Below, piece by piece: positions 25,540 to 32,544 of a DNA stretch of 38,394 nucleotides. This stretch comes from CANLBN01 sp047638515. Its GTDB lineage: Bacteria > Pseudomonadota > Gammaproteobacteria > Pseudomonadales > Cellvibrionaceae. The stretch's first letter is position 1. Each line of letters starts with the position of its first letter. Where the stretch lies: assembly GCA_047638515.1 (NCBI GenBank), contig JBLIME010000002.1:1-38394 (forward strand), read 5' to 3'. The notes under the pieces were generated by a model. That model ran no database searches. It saw only the letters and a list, made by a program, of their open reading frames with translations, and was not told the DNA's origin. A program made the position numbers and the translations under genes.

Positions 25540-27660
25540 ATGAAGTATGTCAAGTTACTTTTATTAACCACGGTGGTTGTGCTCATCGCAGCCTTTTTTT
25601 ACTTCGACGGCCAGCAATATATAGCTATATCGACCTTTAGAAATTGGGTTGATGAAAATGTACTAACAGCCTCCCTTGCCTATCTTGGTCTATATATTTT
25701 AGTTGCGGCGCTGTCGCTTCCGGGGGCAGCAGCTATTACCTTATTAGGGGGTGCGGTCTTTGGCTTATGGTTAGGTGTGTTACTAGTATCTTTTGCGAGC
25801 AGCATAGGTGCAACACTCGCCTTTTTGTTATCGAGGACGTTATTTGCCGATTTTGTCAATGCAAAGTTTGGCAACTATTTGAGCAAAATTAATGCCGGCG
25901 TTGATAAAGAAGGCGCATTCTATTTGTTCACGCTCCGTCTCATTCCAGCCGTTCCCTTTTTTGTAGTGAATCTTGTTTTTGGTTTAACTAAAATTAAGGC
26001 TTGGACATTTTATTGGGTCAGTCAGATTGGCATGTTTGCCGGTACCATTATTTTTGTAAATGCAGGTGCGCAATTAGGTGCCGTAGAAGAGCTCAGTGTG
26101 GCTGGCGTGTTAACGCCTTCTATACTAGGTGCTTTTGTGCTGTTAGCTCTATTTCCCTATATCGTACGTGTTTGCGTTACTGGTTGGAAAGCCAGGCAAG
26201 TTTATAAGGCCTATCCCAAACCTAAGAAATTCGATGCAAATCTAGTGGTTATCGGCGCGGGTAGCGCAGGTCTTGTCAGCGCATATATTGCGGCAGCGGT
26301 TAAGGCAAAAGTCGTGCTTATCGAAAAACACAAGATGGGCGGCGACTGCCTTAATACAGGTTGTGTTCCGAGCAAAGCTTTAATACGTGCGGCAAAAACC
26401 AATCATTATATTCATCAAGCGGATCAACTCGGGATAGACGATGCCCGCGGAGTGGTAAATTTTTCAAAAGTTATGCAGCGCATTCACAAGGTTATCGACA
26501 CCATCGAGCCCCATGATTCGGTCGAGCGCTATACCAATTTAGGGGTTGAATGTATTCAAGGTGATGCAACTATTCGCAGTCCTTACGAGGTCAAAGTCGG
26601 TGGAAAAACAATCACCACTAAAAACATTATCGTTGCTAGCGGTGCCCGACCATTTCTGCCGCCAATTCCTGGCTTAAGTGAGGTTCAGCCATTAACATCA
26701 GATAGTTTATGGTCGTTAACCGTGCAGCCAAAAAAACTACTGGTGATGGGCGCCGGCCCTATTGGTTGTGAATTGGCACAATCCTTTCAGCGCCTAGGTA
26801 CCGAGGTGGTTCTTGTCGATATGGCAGATCGTCTTATGCCTCGTGAAGACAAAGATGTATCTGAATATATGCTGGATATATTCAAGCAAGAGGGTATAAC
26901 TGTCTTGCTTGAGCACCAGATAGTTGGTTTTAAAAAATCTGATCAGGGTTACGCTGCACAACTTAAAAGTGACGCTAGAGAATCAGACGTTAGCTTTGAC
27001 CGTGTTATGGTCGCGGTTGGTCGCAAGGCCAATACCGATGGGTTAGGTCTAGAAAAACTAGGCATCGAGGTGGCGCGCACCGGCACAATTAAGGTTGATG
27101 AATATTTACGGACCAAGTATCCAAATATCTATGCTTGTGGTGATGTTGCAGGTCCTTACCAATTTACTCATACCGCAGCACATCAAGCATGGTTCGCGAG
27201 CGTGAACGCTTTATTTGGTAAGTTTAAAAAATTCAAAGTCGACTACCGCGTCATTCCCTGGGCTACCTTTTGCGATCCCGAGGTTGCACGGGTTGGCTTA
27301 AGCGAAATTGAAGCGCAGGTAAAGGCTGTGCCTTATGATGTGACTAAGTATGGTATTGACGATCTTGACCGCGCTATTACTGACAACGAAGCTAAAGGTT
27401 TCGTAAAAGTATTGACACAAAAGGGCAGCGATAAAATTTTAGGCTGTACTATCGTCGGTGCTCATGGTGGTGAGTTAATTACTGAATATGTTTCGGCAAT
27501 GAAAAACAATATCGGTTTAAACAAAATCTTAAATACGATTCATATTTATCCCACAATGAGCGAGGCCAATAAATTTGTGGCTGGTGCGTGGAAGCGTAAA
27601 AACGTCTCTAAAAGAACACTAGTAGCGCTGGCTAAGTTTCACCAGTGGATGCGCGGTTAA
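25540..27660 (+). CDS. TVP38-like membrane domain fused to mercuric-reductase-like flavoprotein
   Basis: A 706-residue two-part protein. Residues about 1-220 carry several membrane segments with the TVP38/TMEM64 (DedA-like) hallmarks LSLPGAAAITLLGGAVFG and RLIPAVPFFVVNLVFG. Residues about 232-706 form a complete class I pyridine nucleotide-disulfide oxidoreductase: FAD site VVIGAGSAG (237-245), redox disulfide GGDCLNTGCVPSK (Cys270, Cys275), NAD(P) site MGAGPIGCELA, the ATG-like YACGDVAG motif, and the C-terminal HIYPTMSEANKF dimer-interface motif with its catalytic histidine. Mercuric reductase itself is unlikely, since the C-terminal vicinal cysteine pair is absent. I recall such fusions in marine bacteria and cyanobacteria; the substrate is unknown. 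It probably couples cytoplasmic NAD(P)H to a membrane-linked disulfide or metal task. Confidence 0.9.
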   Translation: MKYVKLLLLTTVVVLIAAFFYFDGQQYIAISTFRNWVDENVLTASLAYLGLYILVAALSLPGAAAITLLGGAVFGLWLGVLLVSFASSIGATLAFLLSRTLFADFVNAKFGNYLSKINAGVDKEGAFYLFTLRLIPAVPFFVVNLVFGLTKIKAWTFYWVSQIGMFAGTIIFVNAGAQLGAVEELSVAGVLTPSILGAFVLLALFPYIVRVCVTGWKARQVYKAYPKPKKFDANLVVIGAGSAGLVSAYIAAAVKAKVVLIEKHKMGGDCLNTGCVPSKALIRAAKTNHYIHQADQLGIDDARGVVNFSKVMQRIHKVIDTIEPHDSVERYTNLGVECIQGDATIRSPYEVKVGGKTITTKNIIVASGARPFLPPIPGLSEVQPLTSDSLWSLTVQPKKLLVMGAGPIGCELAQSFQRLGTEVVLVDMADRLMPREDKDVSEYMLDIFKQEGITVLLEHQIVGFKKSDQGYAAQLKSDARESDVSFDRVMVAVGRKANTDGLGLEKLGIEVARTGTIKVDEYLRTKYPNIYACGDVAGPYQFTHTAAHQAWFASVNALFGKFKKFKVDYRVIPWATFCDPEVARVGLSEIEAQVKAVPYDVTKYGIDDLDRAITDNEAKGFVKVLTQKGSDKILGCTIVGAHGGELITEYVSAMKNNIGLNKILNTIHIYPTMSEANKFVAGAWKRKNVSKRTLVALAKFHQWMRG

Positions 27661-27921
27661 GTGATGAGGGCTCACAATGAATCGTGTTGAACTGTGTTGG
27701 CGGGCGTAAGCATAGCTAGACTTCAGAAAGTGCATAAATAGATGATACCACCACAACAGGTATGCATGGGCCTCGCGCAAATGAGGCTAAGAATGAAAGC
27801 TGATGCCGCGTGTGAAGCGATAGTTACTTGCCGGTTGTGACAAGTTTCGCAACGATCAGCGGTGAGTTCGACAGTTAACGCCGCCGGCATTTCTTGACAA
27901 ATCGAGGTATTTTACTCGTGT

Positions 27922-28178
27922 TATAGTCTGGAGCCGTCACTAATGTTGTTTGTCGGTGCGGTTGCCTTGGGCGTGTAATGCTGCTGACGGCATCGCGCAT
28001 TGGTTCGCCAGAAAACCAACAATAATAATCCTGTGTTGCGAGGCTTCACTGGTAACAAAGGCTCTGTGTCATCTAGAAGTTTCGGTTTCGTTGCACAACA
28101 GACAAGGACTTCGCCTCTGAGTTATAAGTGAATTTAAGGCTAAAGTGGCAGCAACCGTCTTGCTATTGCCACGTTTTT
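27922..28178 (+). ncRNA. Candidate small RNA
   Basis: An extended -10 element (TGT then TATAGT at 27922-27927) could start a transcript of about 240 nt ending at the terminator-like hairpin at 28145-28178. A TTGACA at 27894-27899 is too far (22 bases) to act as a normal -35. No covariance or known family is recognised; this is an inference from promoter and terminator position. Confidence 0.25.
28145..28178 (+). terminator. Terminator-like hairpin in long gap
   Basis: GTGGCAGCAA (28145-28154) pairs with TTGC (28060s-equivalent: 28160-28163) and TGCCAC (28167-28172), leaving a three-base bulge and a five-base loop, followed directly by GTTTTT. It is 485 bases beyond the fusion-protein stop, so it may end that message or a separate small RNA. 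Confidence 0.5.
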
Positions 28179-28617
28179 AGCAACAACAACCGATGCACTA
28201 ACAGCATGGACTATCTGTGGATGAATATTGACCCAAGTGACTATCGGCTTCGACACCTTGGGCAATAGTAACGGCTCACCCAGTCTTTACTCAATCAGTT
28301 ACAGAAGCTGTGTCTAGATCAAAATGAAACCTTAATACAGCTGATCAAAAACTCGATGATGTTGATAATATGACTGCTGAGGGGTCGCTGAACGACTTTT
28401 ATTCTGACGCCATAGAGGCTCAGTATCGGCCCCTTAATGAAAGCTGAAGTGTCTGTCGCCATTCAGGCCCTCTTTAAGTATCAGGGCTAGGCATCGCTAG
28501 GAAGAAAAGTTTAGATTGAACGGCTGCGAAGTCGACCACGTAATTATTGATAGCACGAGAGCTATCTGTTGGCCGTAAAACCTGTCAAAGGCTAGCCGGC
28601 CAATTACACCGGCATTA

Positions 28618-28652
28618 GATAGCGCAATTGCTTGGCACCTAGCAAGGCTATC
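28618..28652. repeat. Paired GATAGC hairpins
   Basis: GATAGC (28618-28623) and GCTATC (28647-28652) form a bulged hairpin with inner CTTG/CAAG. A second copy of the same six-base arms, GATAGC (28549-28554) and GCTATC (28561-28566), forms a tighter hairpin about 70 bases upstream. Confidence 0.4.
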
Positions 28653-28762
28653 TATAATCGATGACTAGATATTCAGCCGCTCAGTGCAAAAAAATTGTAG
28701 GTGTCGCTTGCGCAATTTATTAGCCGTGGCCGTCGGTCGATTATTTAACAAATCGATGATGC

Positions 28763-28768
28763 TATAAT
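28763..28768 (+). promoter_or_regulatory. -10 element upstream of ubiK
   Basis: Perfect TATAAT about 75 bases before the ubiK start. The best -35 (TTATTT at 16 bases) is weak. Confidence 0.4.
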
Positions 28769-28844
28769 ATGGCCTGATGCGCTAATAACGAGCGTTCACG
28801 AAGTCGCTGTAGATTTTTGTCTCAATATTTTTTAGGAAGCTGTT

Positions 28845-29096
28845 ATGTTAAATCGCCTGTTCGATGAAGTCATGTCTCATTTTGAAACCGAATCAGTAAG
28901 TCCGGTGAGTGAGTCAAGCCGATCACAGCTCAAGGCAATAATTGCCGCCTCTCTGCGTCATATTGATCTTGTACCTAGAGATGAATTTGATGCACAAAGA
29001 GCAGTGCTGTTGCGCACTCGTCGACTGCTAGAGGACCTAGAGCAGCGCTTCGTCGTCTTGGAAGCGTCGATTAAGCAGCAAAAGCAGCCAGAGTAA
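28845..29096 (+). CDS. ubiK: Ubiquinone biosynthesis accessory factor UbiK
   Basis: BMFP/DUF526 (YqiC) family protein, 83 residues, that with UbiJ supports the soluble ubiquinone-synthesis complex in proteobacteria. It starts with a helix-forming MLNRLFDEVMSHFE. The middle LIPRDEFD-like motif reads DLVPRDEFDAQRAVLLRTR, followed by a C-terminal coiled coil (LLEDLEQRFVVLEASI), the usual trimerising part. AGGAAG precedes the ATG. It lies next to glnK-amtB, as in Pseudomonas, and complements ubiD elsewhere in the window. Confidence 0.92.
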   Translation: MLNRLFDEVMSHFETESVSPVSESSRSQLKAIIAASLRHIDLVPRDEFDAQRAVLLRTRRLLEDLEQRFVVLEASIKQQKQPE

Positions 29097-29200
29097 GCAA
29101 CACGTTGATATGACTAGCAAGCAAATATCACGATAAACACATCCACTTGCCATCGCCACCCTATTCCTAGGCACACATTATATCTCCCCTAGGCGACCGC

Positions 29201-29215
29201 GCACGAATACAGTGC
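29201..29215 (+). promoter_or_regulatory. NtrC-binding site 1
   Basis: GCAC-N7-GTGC dyad (GCACGAATACAGTGC), the spacing and arms of enterobacterial NtrC sites. Its centre is about 159 bases before the start predicted from the sigma-54 promoter. Confidence 0.7.
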
Positions 29216-29241
29216 ACGCATTTCATGTTGTCACATATATC

Positions 29242-29256
29242 GCACCATAATAGTGC
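29242..29256 (+). promoter_or_regulatory. NtrC-binding site 2
   Basis: Second GCAC-N7-GTGC dyad (GCACCATAATAGTGC). It is 41 bases from site 1 centre to centre, about four helical turns, so both would face the same side of the DNA as a typical enhancer. Confidence 0.75.
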
Positions 29257-29340
29257 GCAACTTCCGGCGACCTTACTCTTAAGCCACTACCTTGTAACGA
29301 TTTCCGCGTAAGCACCTGTTTTAAAACAGTATTTTAACCT

Positions 29341-29356
29341 TGGTATAGGCTTTGCT
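29341..29356 (+). promoter_or_regulatory. Sigma-54 promoter of glnK-amtB
   Basis: TGGTATAGGCTTTGCT has the invariant GG (29342-29343) and GC (29354-29355) exactly 12 bases apart, with YTGG before and TTGCT at the end, close to the TGGCAC-N5-TTGC consensus. The predicted start lies near 29367. Confidence 0.75.
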
Positions 29357-29496
29357 TTGTAAAGTTCATTCGCTAAGCTAATTACAGTTTACGATAAGAC
29401 ATTTTCAGGTTGTATTGATCGACGCAAATTCAACAACAATAAATACAATAACTTTAAACGAGGGAATGTTACTTAACATTTTCGGGAGACAGCTAT

Positions 29497-29835
29497 ATGA
29501 AGCTAGTAACGGCAATTATCAAACCCTTTAAATTAGATACCGTGCGTGAGGCGTTATCGGATATAGGTGTTCAGGGTGTGACTGTGACAGAAGTAAAAGG
29601 CTTTGGTCGTCAAAAAGGCCATACAGAACTTTATCGTGGCGCTGAATATGTGGTCGATTTTCTACCAAAAACTAAATTGGAAGTGGCGATCAGCGACGAA
29701 CAAGTTGACGGTGTCATAGAAGCGATTACTAAAGCGGCCCACAGCGGAAAAATTGGTGACGGTAAAATCTTTGTTGAAAGCCTAGAGCAAGTTATTCGTA
29801 TTCGCACCGGTGAGACCGGCGACGATGCCTTATAA
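29497..29835 (+). CDS. glnK: Nitrogen regulatory PII protein GlnK (first copy)
   Basis: 112-residue trimeric PII signal protein that senses 2-oxoglutarate and ATP/ADP, is uridylylated by GlnD and blocks AmtB when nitrogen is ample. The T-loop GHTELYRGAEYVVDF places the uridylylation Tyr at 51, and the B-loop and C-loop motifs (GKIGDGKIF, IRIRTGE) are intact. GGGAGA precedes the ATG. It is 74 bases upstream of amtB and shares its sigma-54/NtrC-type control region, the usual glnK-amtB pairing. Confidence 0.97.
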   Translation: MKLVTAIIKPFKLDTVREALSDIGVQGVTVTEVKGFGRQKGHTELYRGAEYVVDFLPKTKLEVAISDEQVDGVIEAITKAAHSGKIGDGKIFVESLEQVIRIRTGETGDDAL

Positions 29836-29909
29836 CGTTGATTTAACGACGCTGGCAGAACCTAACAACTAATGTTTAATAAATAAATGTAACCATTTGG
29901 AGAGAAGAA

Positions 29910-31175
29910 ATGGAAAACCAGATTTTCGAGCTACAGTACGCCTTAGATACCTTTTATTTTCTAATTTGTGGCGCACTGGTCATGTGGATGGCGGCTGGGT
30001 TTGCCATGCTAGAGGCTGGCTTAGTTCGCGCTAAAAATACGACAGAAATCTTGACGAAAAACGTCGCTTTATTTGCGATTGCCTGCACCATGTATATGAT
30101 TTGTGGTTATGAAATTATGTATGACGGCGGCCTATTTCTATCGGGTGTTACAACTACCGGTGGTATGGACGAAGCAGCAGTTGCGGCAGTATTAGCAGCA
30201 TCCGCCGAAGCCGGCTTTGACGATATGAGCGAATATGCTGGAGCCTCCGACTTTTTCTTCCAAGTCGTATTCGTAGCAACCGCAATGTCGATTGTATCGG
30301 GTGCTGTAGCTGAGCGTATGAAGCTTTGGGCTTTCTTAGTCTTTGCTGTTGTGATGACCGGTCTTATCTACCCGATGGAAGGTAGCTGGACTTGGAATGG
30401 CGACTCTGTATTTGGCTTGTATAGTCTTGATTACAGTGATTATGCCGGTTCGGGCATCGTGCACATGGCCGGAGCTGCTGCTGCTTTAGCTGGTGTACTA
30501 GTGCTTGGTGCTCGCAAAGGCAAGTATGGTGAAAACGGTCAAATCAACGCGATTCCTGGCGCTAACCTACCCTTGGCAACCTTAGGTACATTTATCTTGT
30601 GGATGGGTTGGTTTGGTTTTAACGGTGGCTCTACTCTCAAGCTTGGTGGTATTGAAGTTGCCAATGAAGTGGCTAACGTGTTCATGAATACCAACGCTGC
30701 GGCTTCGGGTGGCTTAATAGCAGCTCTTGTTGTTGCTCGTCTTATTTTCGGCAAAGCTGATCTAACGATGGCGCTCAACGGTGCCCTAGCCGGTCTAGTT
30801 GCGATTACTGCCGACCCCGCTTCTCAAAGCGCACTGGTATCAACCATTATTGGAGGTCTTGGTGGTATTTTAGTTGTCTTCAGTATTCTTGCCTTAGATA
30901 AAATGAAGATAGATGATCCTGTTGGCGCCATTTCTGTCCACGGTACCGTAGGTATCTTTGGTGTACTAGCAGTAGCGATCTTTGGCGATGCTAGCTTCGC
31001 CGGCCAGATTGTAGGCCTACTCACTATCTTTGTTTGGGTCTTCGTGACTAGCTTGATCGTTTGGTTGATCATTAAAGCAATTATGGGTGTTCGCGTTAGC
31101 GAAGAAGAAGAGTTCGACGGTGTCGATCTTTCCGAGTGCGGTATGGAAGCCTACCCAGAGTTCGCCAGCAAGTAA
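29910..31175 (+). CDS. amtB: Ammonium transporter AmtB
   Basis: Trimeric inner-membrane ammonium channel, 421 residues with about eleven membrane helices. The pore twin histidines are in SGIVHMAGAAAAL and ISVHGTVGIFG; the phenylalanine gate region FFFQVVFVATAMSIVSGAVAERM is present. Unlike E. coli AmtB there is no cleavable signal peptide: the first membrane helix comes straight after about 14 residues (FYFLICGALVMWMAAGFAMLE, of the Amt family). An acidic, alanine-rich extracytoplasmic segment follows at about residues 80-112. GGAGAG precedes the ATG. It forms an operon with the upstream glnK and is followed by a hairpin and an intrinsic terminator before the second PII gene. Confidence 0.97.
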   Translation: MENQIFELQYALDTFYFLICGALVMWMAAGFAMLEAGLVRAKNTTEILTKNVALFAIACTMYMICGYEIMYDGGLFLSGVTTTGGMDEAAVAAVLAASAEAGFDDMSEYAGASDFFFQVVFVATAMSIVSGAVAERMKLWAFLVFAVVMTGLIYPMEGSWTWNGDSVFGLYSLDYSDYAGSGIVHMAGAAAALAGVLVLGARKGKYGENGQINAIPGANLPLATLGTFILWMGWFGFNGGSTLKLGGIEVANEVANVFMNTNAAASGGLIAALVVARLIFGKADLTMALNGALAGLVAITADPASQSALVSTIIGGLGGILVVFSILALDKMKIDDPVGAISVHGTVGIFGVLAVAIFGDASFAGQIVGLLTIFVWVFVTSLIVWLIIKAIMGVRVSEEEEFDGVDLSECGMEAYPEFASK

Positions 31176-31181
31176 TAAGAC

Positions 31182-31211
31182 AACCACTAATGCGCTAGCG
31201 CGTTGGTGGTT
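31182..31211 (+). other. Stable hairpin after amtB
   Basis: AACCAC-T-AA-T-GCGC and its near-complement GCGC-G-TT-G-GTGGTT pair over about 13 bases, with two positions as G-U in RNA and a tight loop at the centre. There is no T-tract. It begins six bases after the amtB stop and may protect the 3' end or modulate the following terminator. Confidence 0.5.
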
Positions 31212-31245
31212 GAATAAAGATTTGAATACAGACAAGTAATACCTG

Positions 31246-31274
31246 AAGGCTGCATGTTACATGCAGCCTTTTTT
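31246..31274 (+). terminator. Intrinsic terminator after amtB
   Basis: AAGGCTGCATG (31246-31256), loop TTA, CATGCAGCCTT (31260-31270), then T-run to 31274. It separates amtB from the second PII gene. Confidence 0.92.
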
Positions 31275-31413
31275 GTGCGCACTACTTATCTATAGACTAA
31301 CTATGTGACAACATTTAGTGCCGCCGTAGCGCTCGCTGTGGGCATTAATTGCGATAACTGTTATGCTCCCACTGCTAGTAATTTCAACAATAGAAGACAC
31401 ACAGGAACCCCCC

Positions 31414-31752
31414 ATGAAGCTTATTACAGCTGTTATTAAACCCTTTAAACTTGACGATGTTCGCACAGGACTGTCAGATGTAGGTGTTCAAGGCATGACG
31501 GTGACAGAGGTGAAAGGATTTGGTCGACAAAAAGGGCATACCGAGCTGTATCGTGGTGCCGAGTATGTGGTTGACTTTCTCCCTAAAGTTAAACTAGAAC
31601 TGGTTGTCGAAGACTCGATGGTCGAGCAGTCGGTAGAAGCTATTACGAAAGCGGCTCATACGGGTAAAATTGGAGACGGTAAAATCTTCGTCACTGAAGT
31701 GAGTGAGATGATCCGTATCCGTACCGGCGAGACCGGCATAGACGCGGTATAA
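31414..31752 (+). CDS. glnK: Nitrogen regulatory PII protein (second copy)
   Basis: A 112-residue PII protein about three quarters identical by eye to the first copy, with the same T-loop GHTELYRGAEYVVDF (Tyr51) and ATP-binding loops. The start is the ATG of MKLITAVIKPF, with CAGGAA upstream; the open frame reaches 31363, but those residues are extra. It lies behind the amtB terminator and so needs its own promoter. No correctly spaced sigma-54 site or NtrC dyad is seen before it, which suggests nitrogen-independent expression, more like glnB. Naming it GlnB or GlnK cannot be decided from sequence. Confidence 0.93.
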   Translation: MKLITAVIKPFKLDDVRTGLSDVGVQGMTVTEVKGFGRQKGHTELYRGAEYVVDFLPKVKLELVVEDSMVEQSVEAITKAAHTGKIGDGKIFVTEVSEMIRIRTGETGIDAV

Positions 31753-31776
31753 GCTTGTCAGTAATCGGTATTAGCT

Positions 31777-31806
31777 CTACGAACACAGCGAATAACTTGT
31801 TCGTAG
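31777..31806 (+). terminator. Hairpin after second PII gene
   Basis: CTACGAACA (31777-31785) and TGTTCGTAG (31798-31806) form a perfect 9-bp stem 24 bases after the stop. No real T-tract follows, so its role in termination is uncertain. Confidence 0.4.
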
Positions 31807-31989
31807 ACTTTAGACTCTCCTAGTGCCCTCGTTATATTCTCTTCCCCGCCGGCTTTATTAGCTATCGTACAGCGACGCTTTCTCAATAAAAACACAAACG
31901 ACTAAAAAGCTTCAATTATGTCCCTATCGGCCGTTATATAAACTATCACCAGTGAGTCGGTGTGACGTTGATAATTATGGAGTGGAATA

Positions 31990-32214
31990 ATGACGGGAGA
32001 AACAACTAGTCTCAGTGATAACATCACTGAGACTGAAGCTAATATGAGTGCAGTAGAGTCGACAGCAGGCCTTAAACAGCTCCAGCGCCAACAACTCAAT
32101 GCTCAAATCGAGAGCTTCTTAGATTCTGGTGGACGGATTAGCAGGATCGCAGCTAATGTGCTGGCAGATCCACCTCAAAAGCCAACGAGCAATTATGGAA
32201 GTCAACCTATTTAG
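31990..32214 (+). CDS. sutA: SutA-like RNA-polymerase-associated regulator
   Basis: 74-residue acidic protein. The N-terminal 25 or so residues are low-complexity and rich in Glu/Thr/Ser; a helix follows (LKQLQRQQLNAQIESFLDSGG), and the C-terminus ends with the striking DPPQKPTSNYGSQPI. I recognise this helix-plus-DPPxKPxSxYGSxPI layout from Pseudomonas SutA, which binds RNA polymerase and raises expression of ribosomal and other genes during slow growth. The Pseudomonas protein has a longer acidic N-terminus. I also recall SutA lying close to the ammonium transport genes there. GGAG precedes the ATG. The assignment rests on this pattern and context, without a search. Confidence 0.7.
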   Translation: MTGETTSLSDNITETEANMSAVESTAGLKQLQRQQLNAQIESFLDSGGRISRIAANVLADPPQKPTSNYGSQPI

Positions 32215-32544
32215 TAGAGCTTTAGGGGGTGTTAACAAGTCCGTGGTAAGGTTTTATTAAATACTTAGCAAGTCCCAAGCCTCTAATCGGAAGCGGTATT
32301 GATCTAGTGGTGTGATGATTGTGGCTACTGAAATGGTAATTATTAATCGAGCGGCTAATCACTTCAACAGCTTTGGTTGCAAGTTGAGTTTGCCTATTAG
32401 CTAATAGACCAAATTCATCGGCTCGACATTTATTGAGGCATTACTAAACTTGTCAAAATCTTAGATTCACCTAGATGGCGACGCTACTGATGGTCGTTAG
32501 ACTTACACCCATCAGCCTAACAACGAATGAACCATAGTGGTTTA
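32215..32544. other. Gap between sutA-like gene and DUF484 gene
   Basis: 330 bases between convergent genes. A perfect 14-bp palindrome, CTATTAGCTAATAG, lies at 32394-32407. No gene or T-tracted hairpin is seen. xerC, commonly next to the DUF484 gene in pseudomonads, is not here. Confidence 0.5.

Larger units (their letters stand above)
27661..28844. other. 1.2 kb gap with possible small RNA
   Basis: Largest stretch without a protein gene. It holds an extended -10 promoter candidate, a terminator-like hairpin, two GATAGC/GCTATC hairpins (28549-28566 and 28618-28652) and the ubiK promoter region. Short frames exist, but none resembles a known protein. Confidence 0.5.
29097..29496 (+). promoter_or_regulatory. 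Nitrogen-control region of glnK-amtB
   Basis: 400-base intergenic region holding two NtrC-type sites, a sigma-54 promoter and a leader of about 130 nt before glnK. Confidence 0.7.

Noticed and set aside
27894..27927. TTGACA and TATAGT as a normal sigma-70 promoter
   Set aside because: Spacing is 22 bases, too long. Only the extended -10 reading was kept, with low confidence.
31339..31352. Sigma-54-like GG...GC before the second PII gene
   Set aside because: GG and GC are 11 bases apart instead of 12, and the surrounding bases match poorly. Sigma-54 is intolerant of this.
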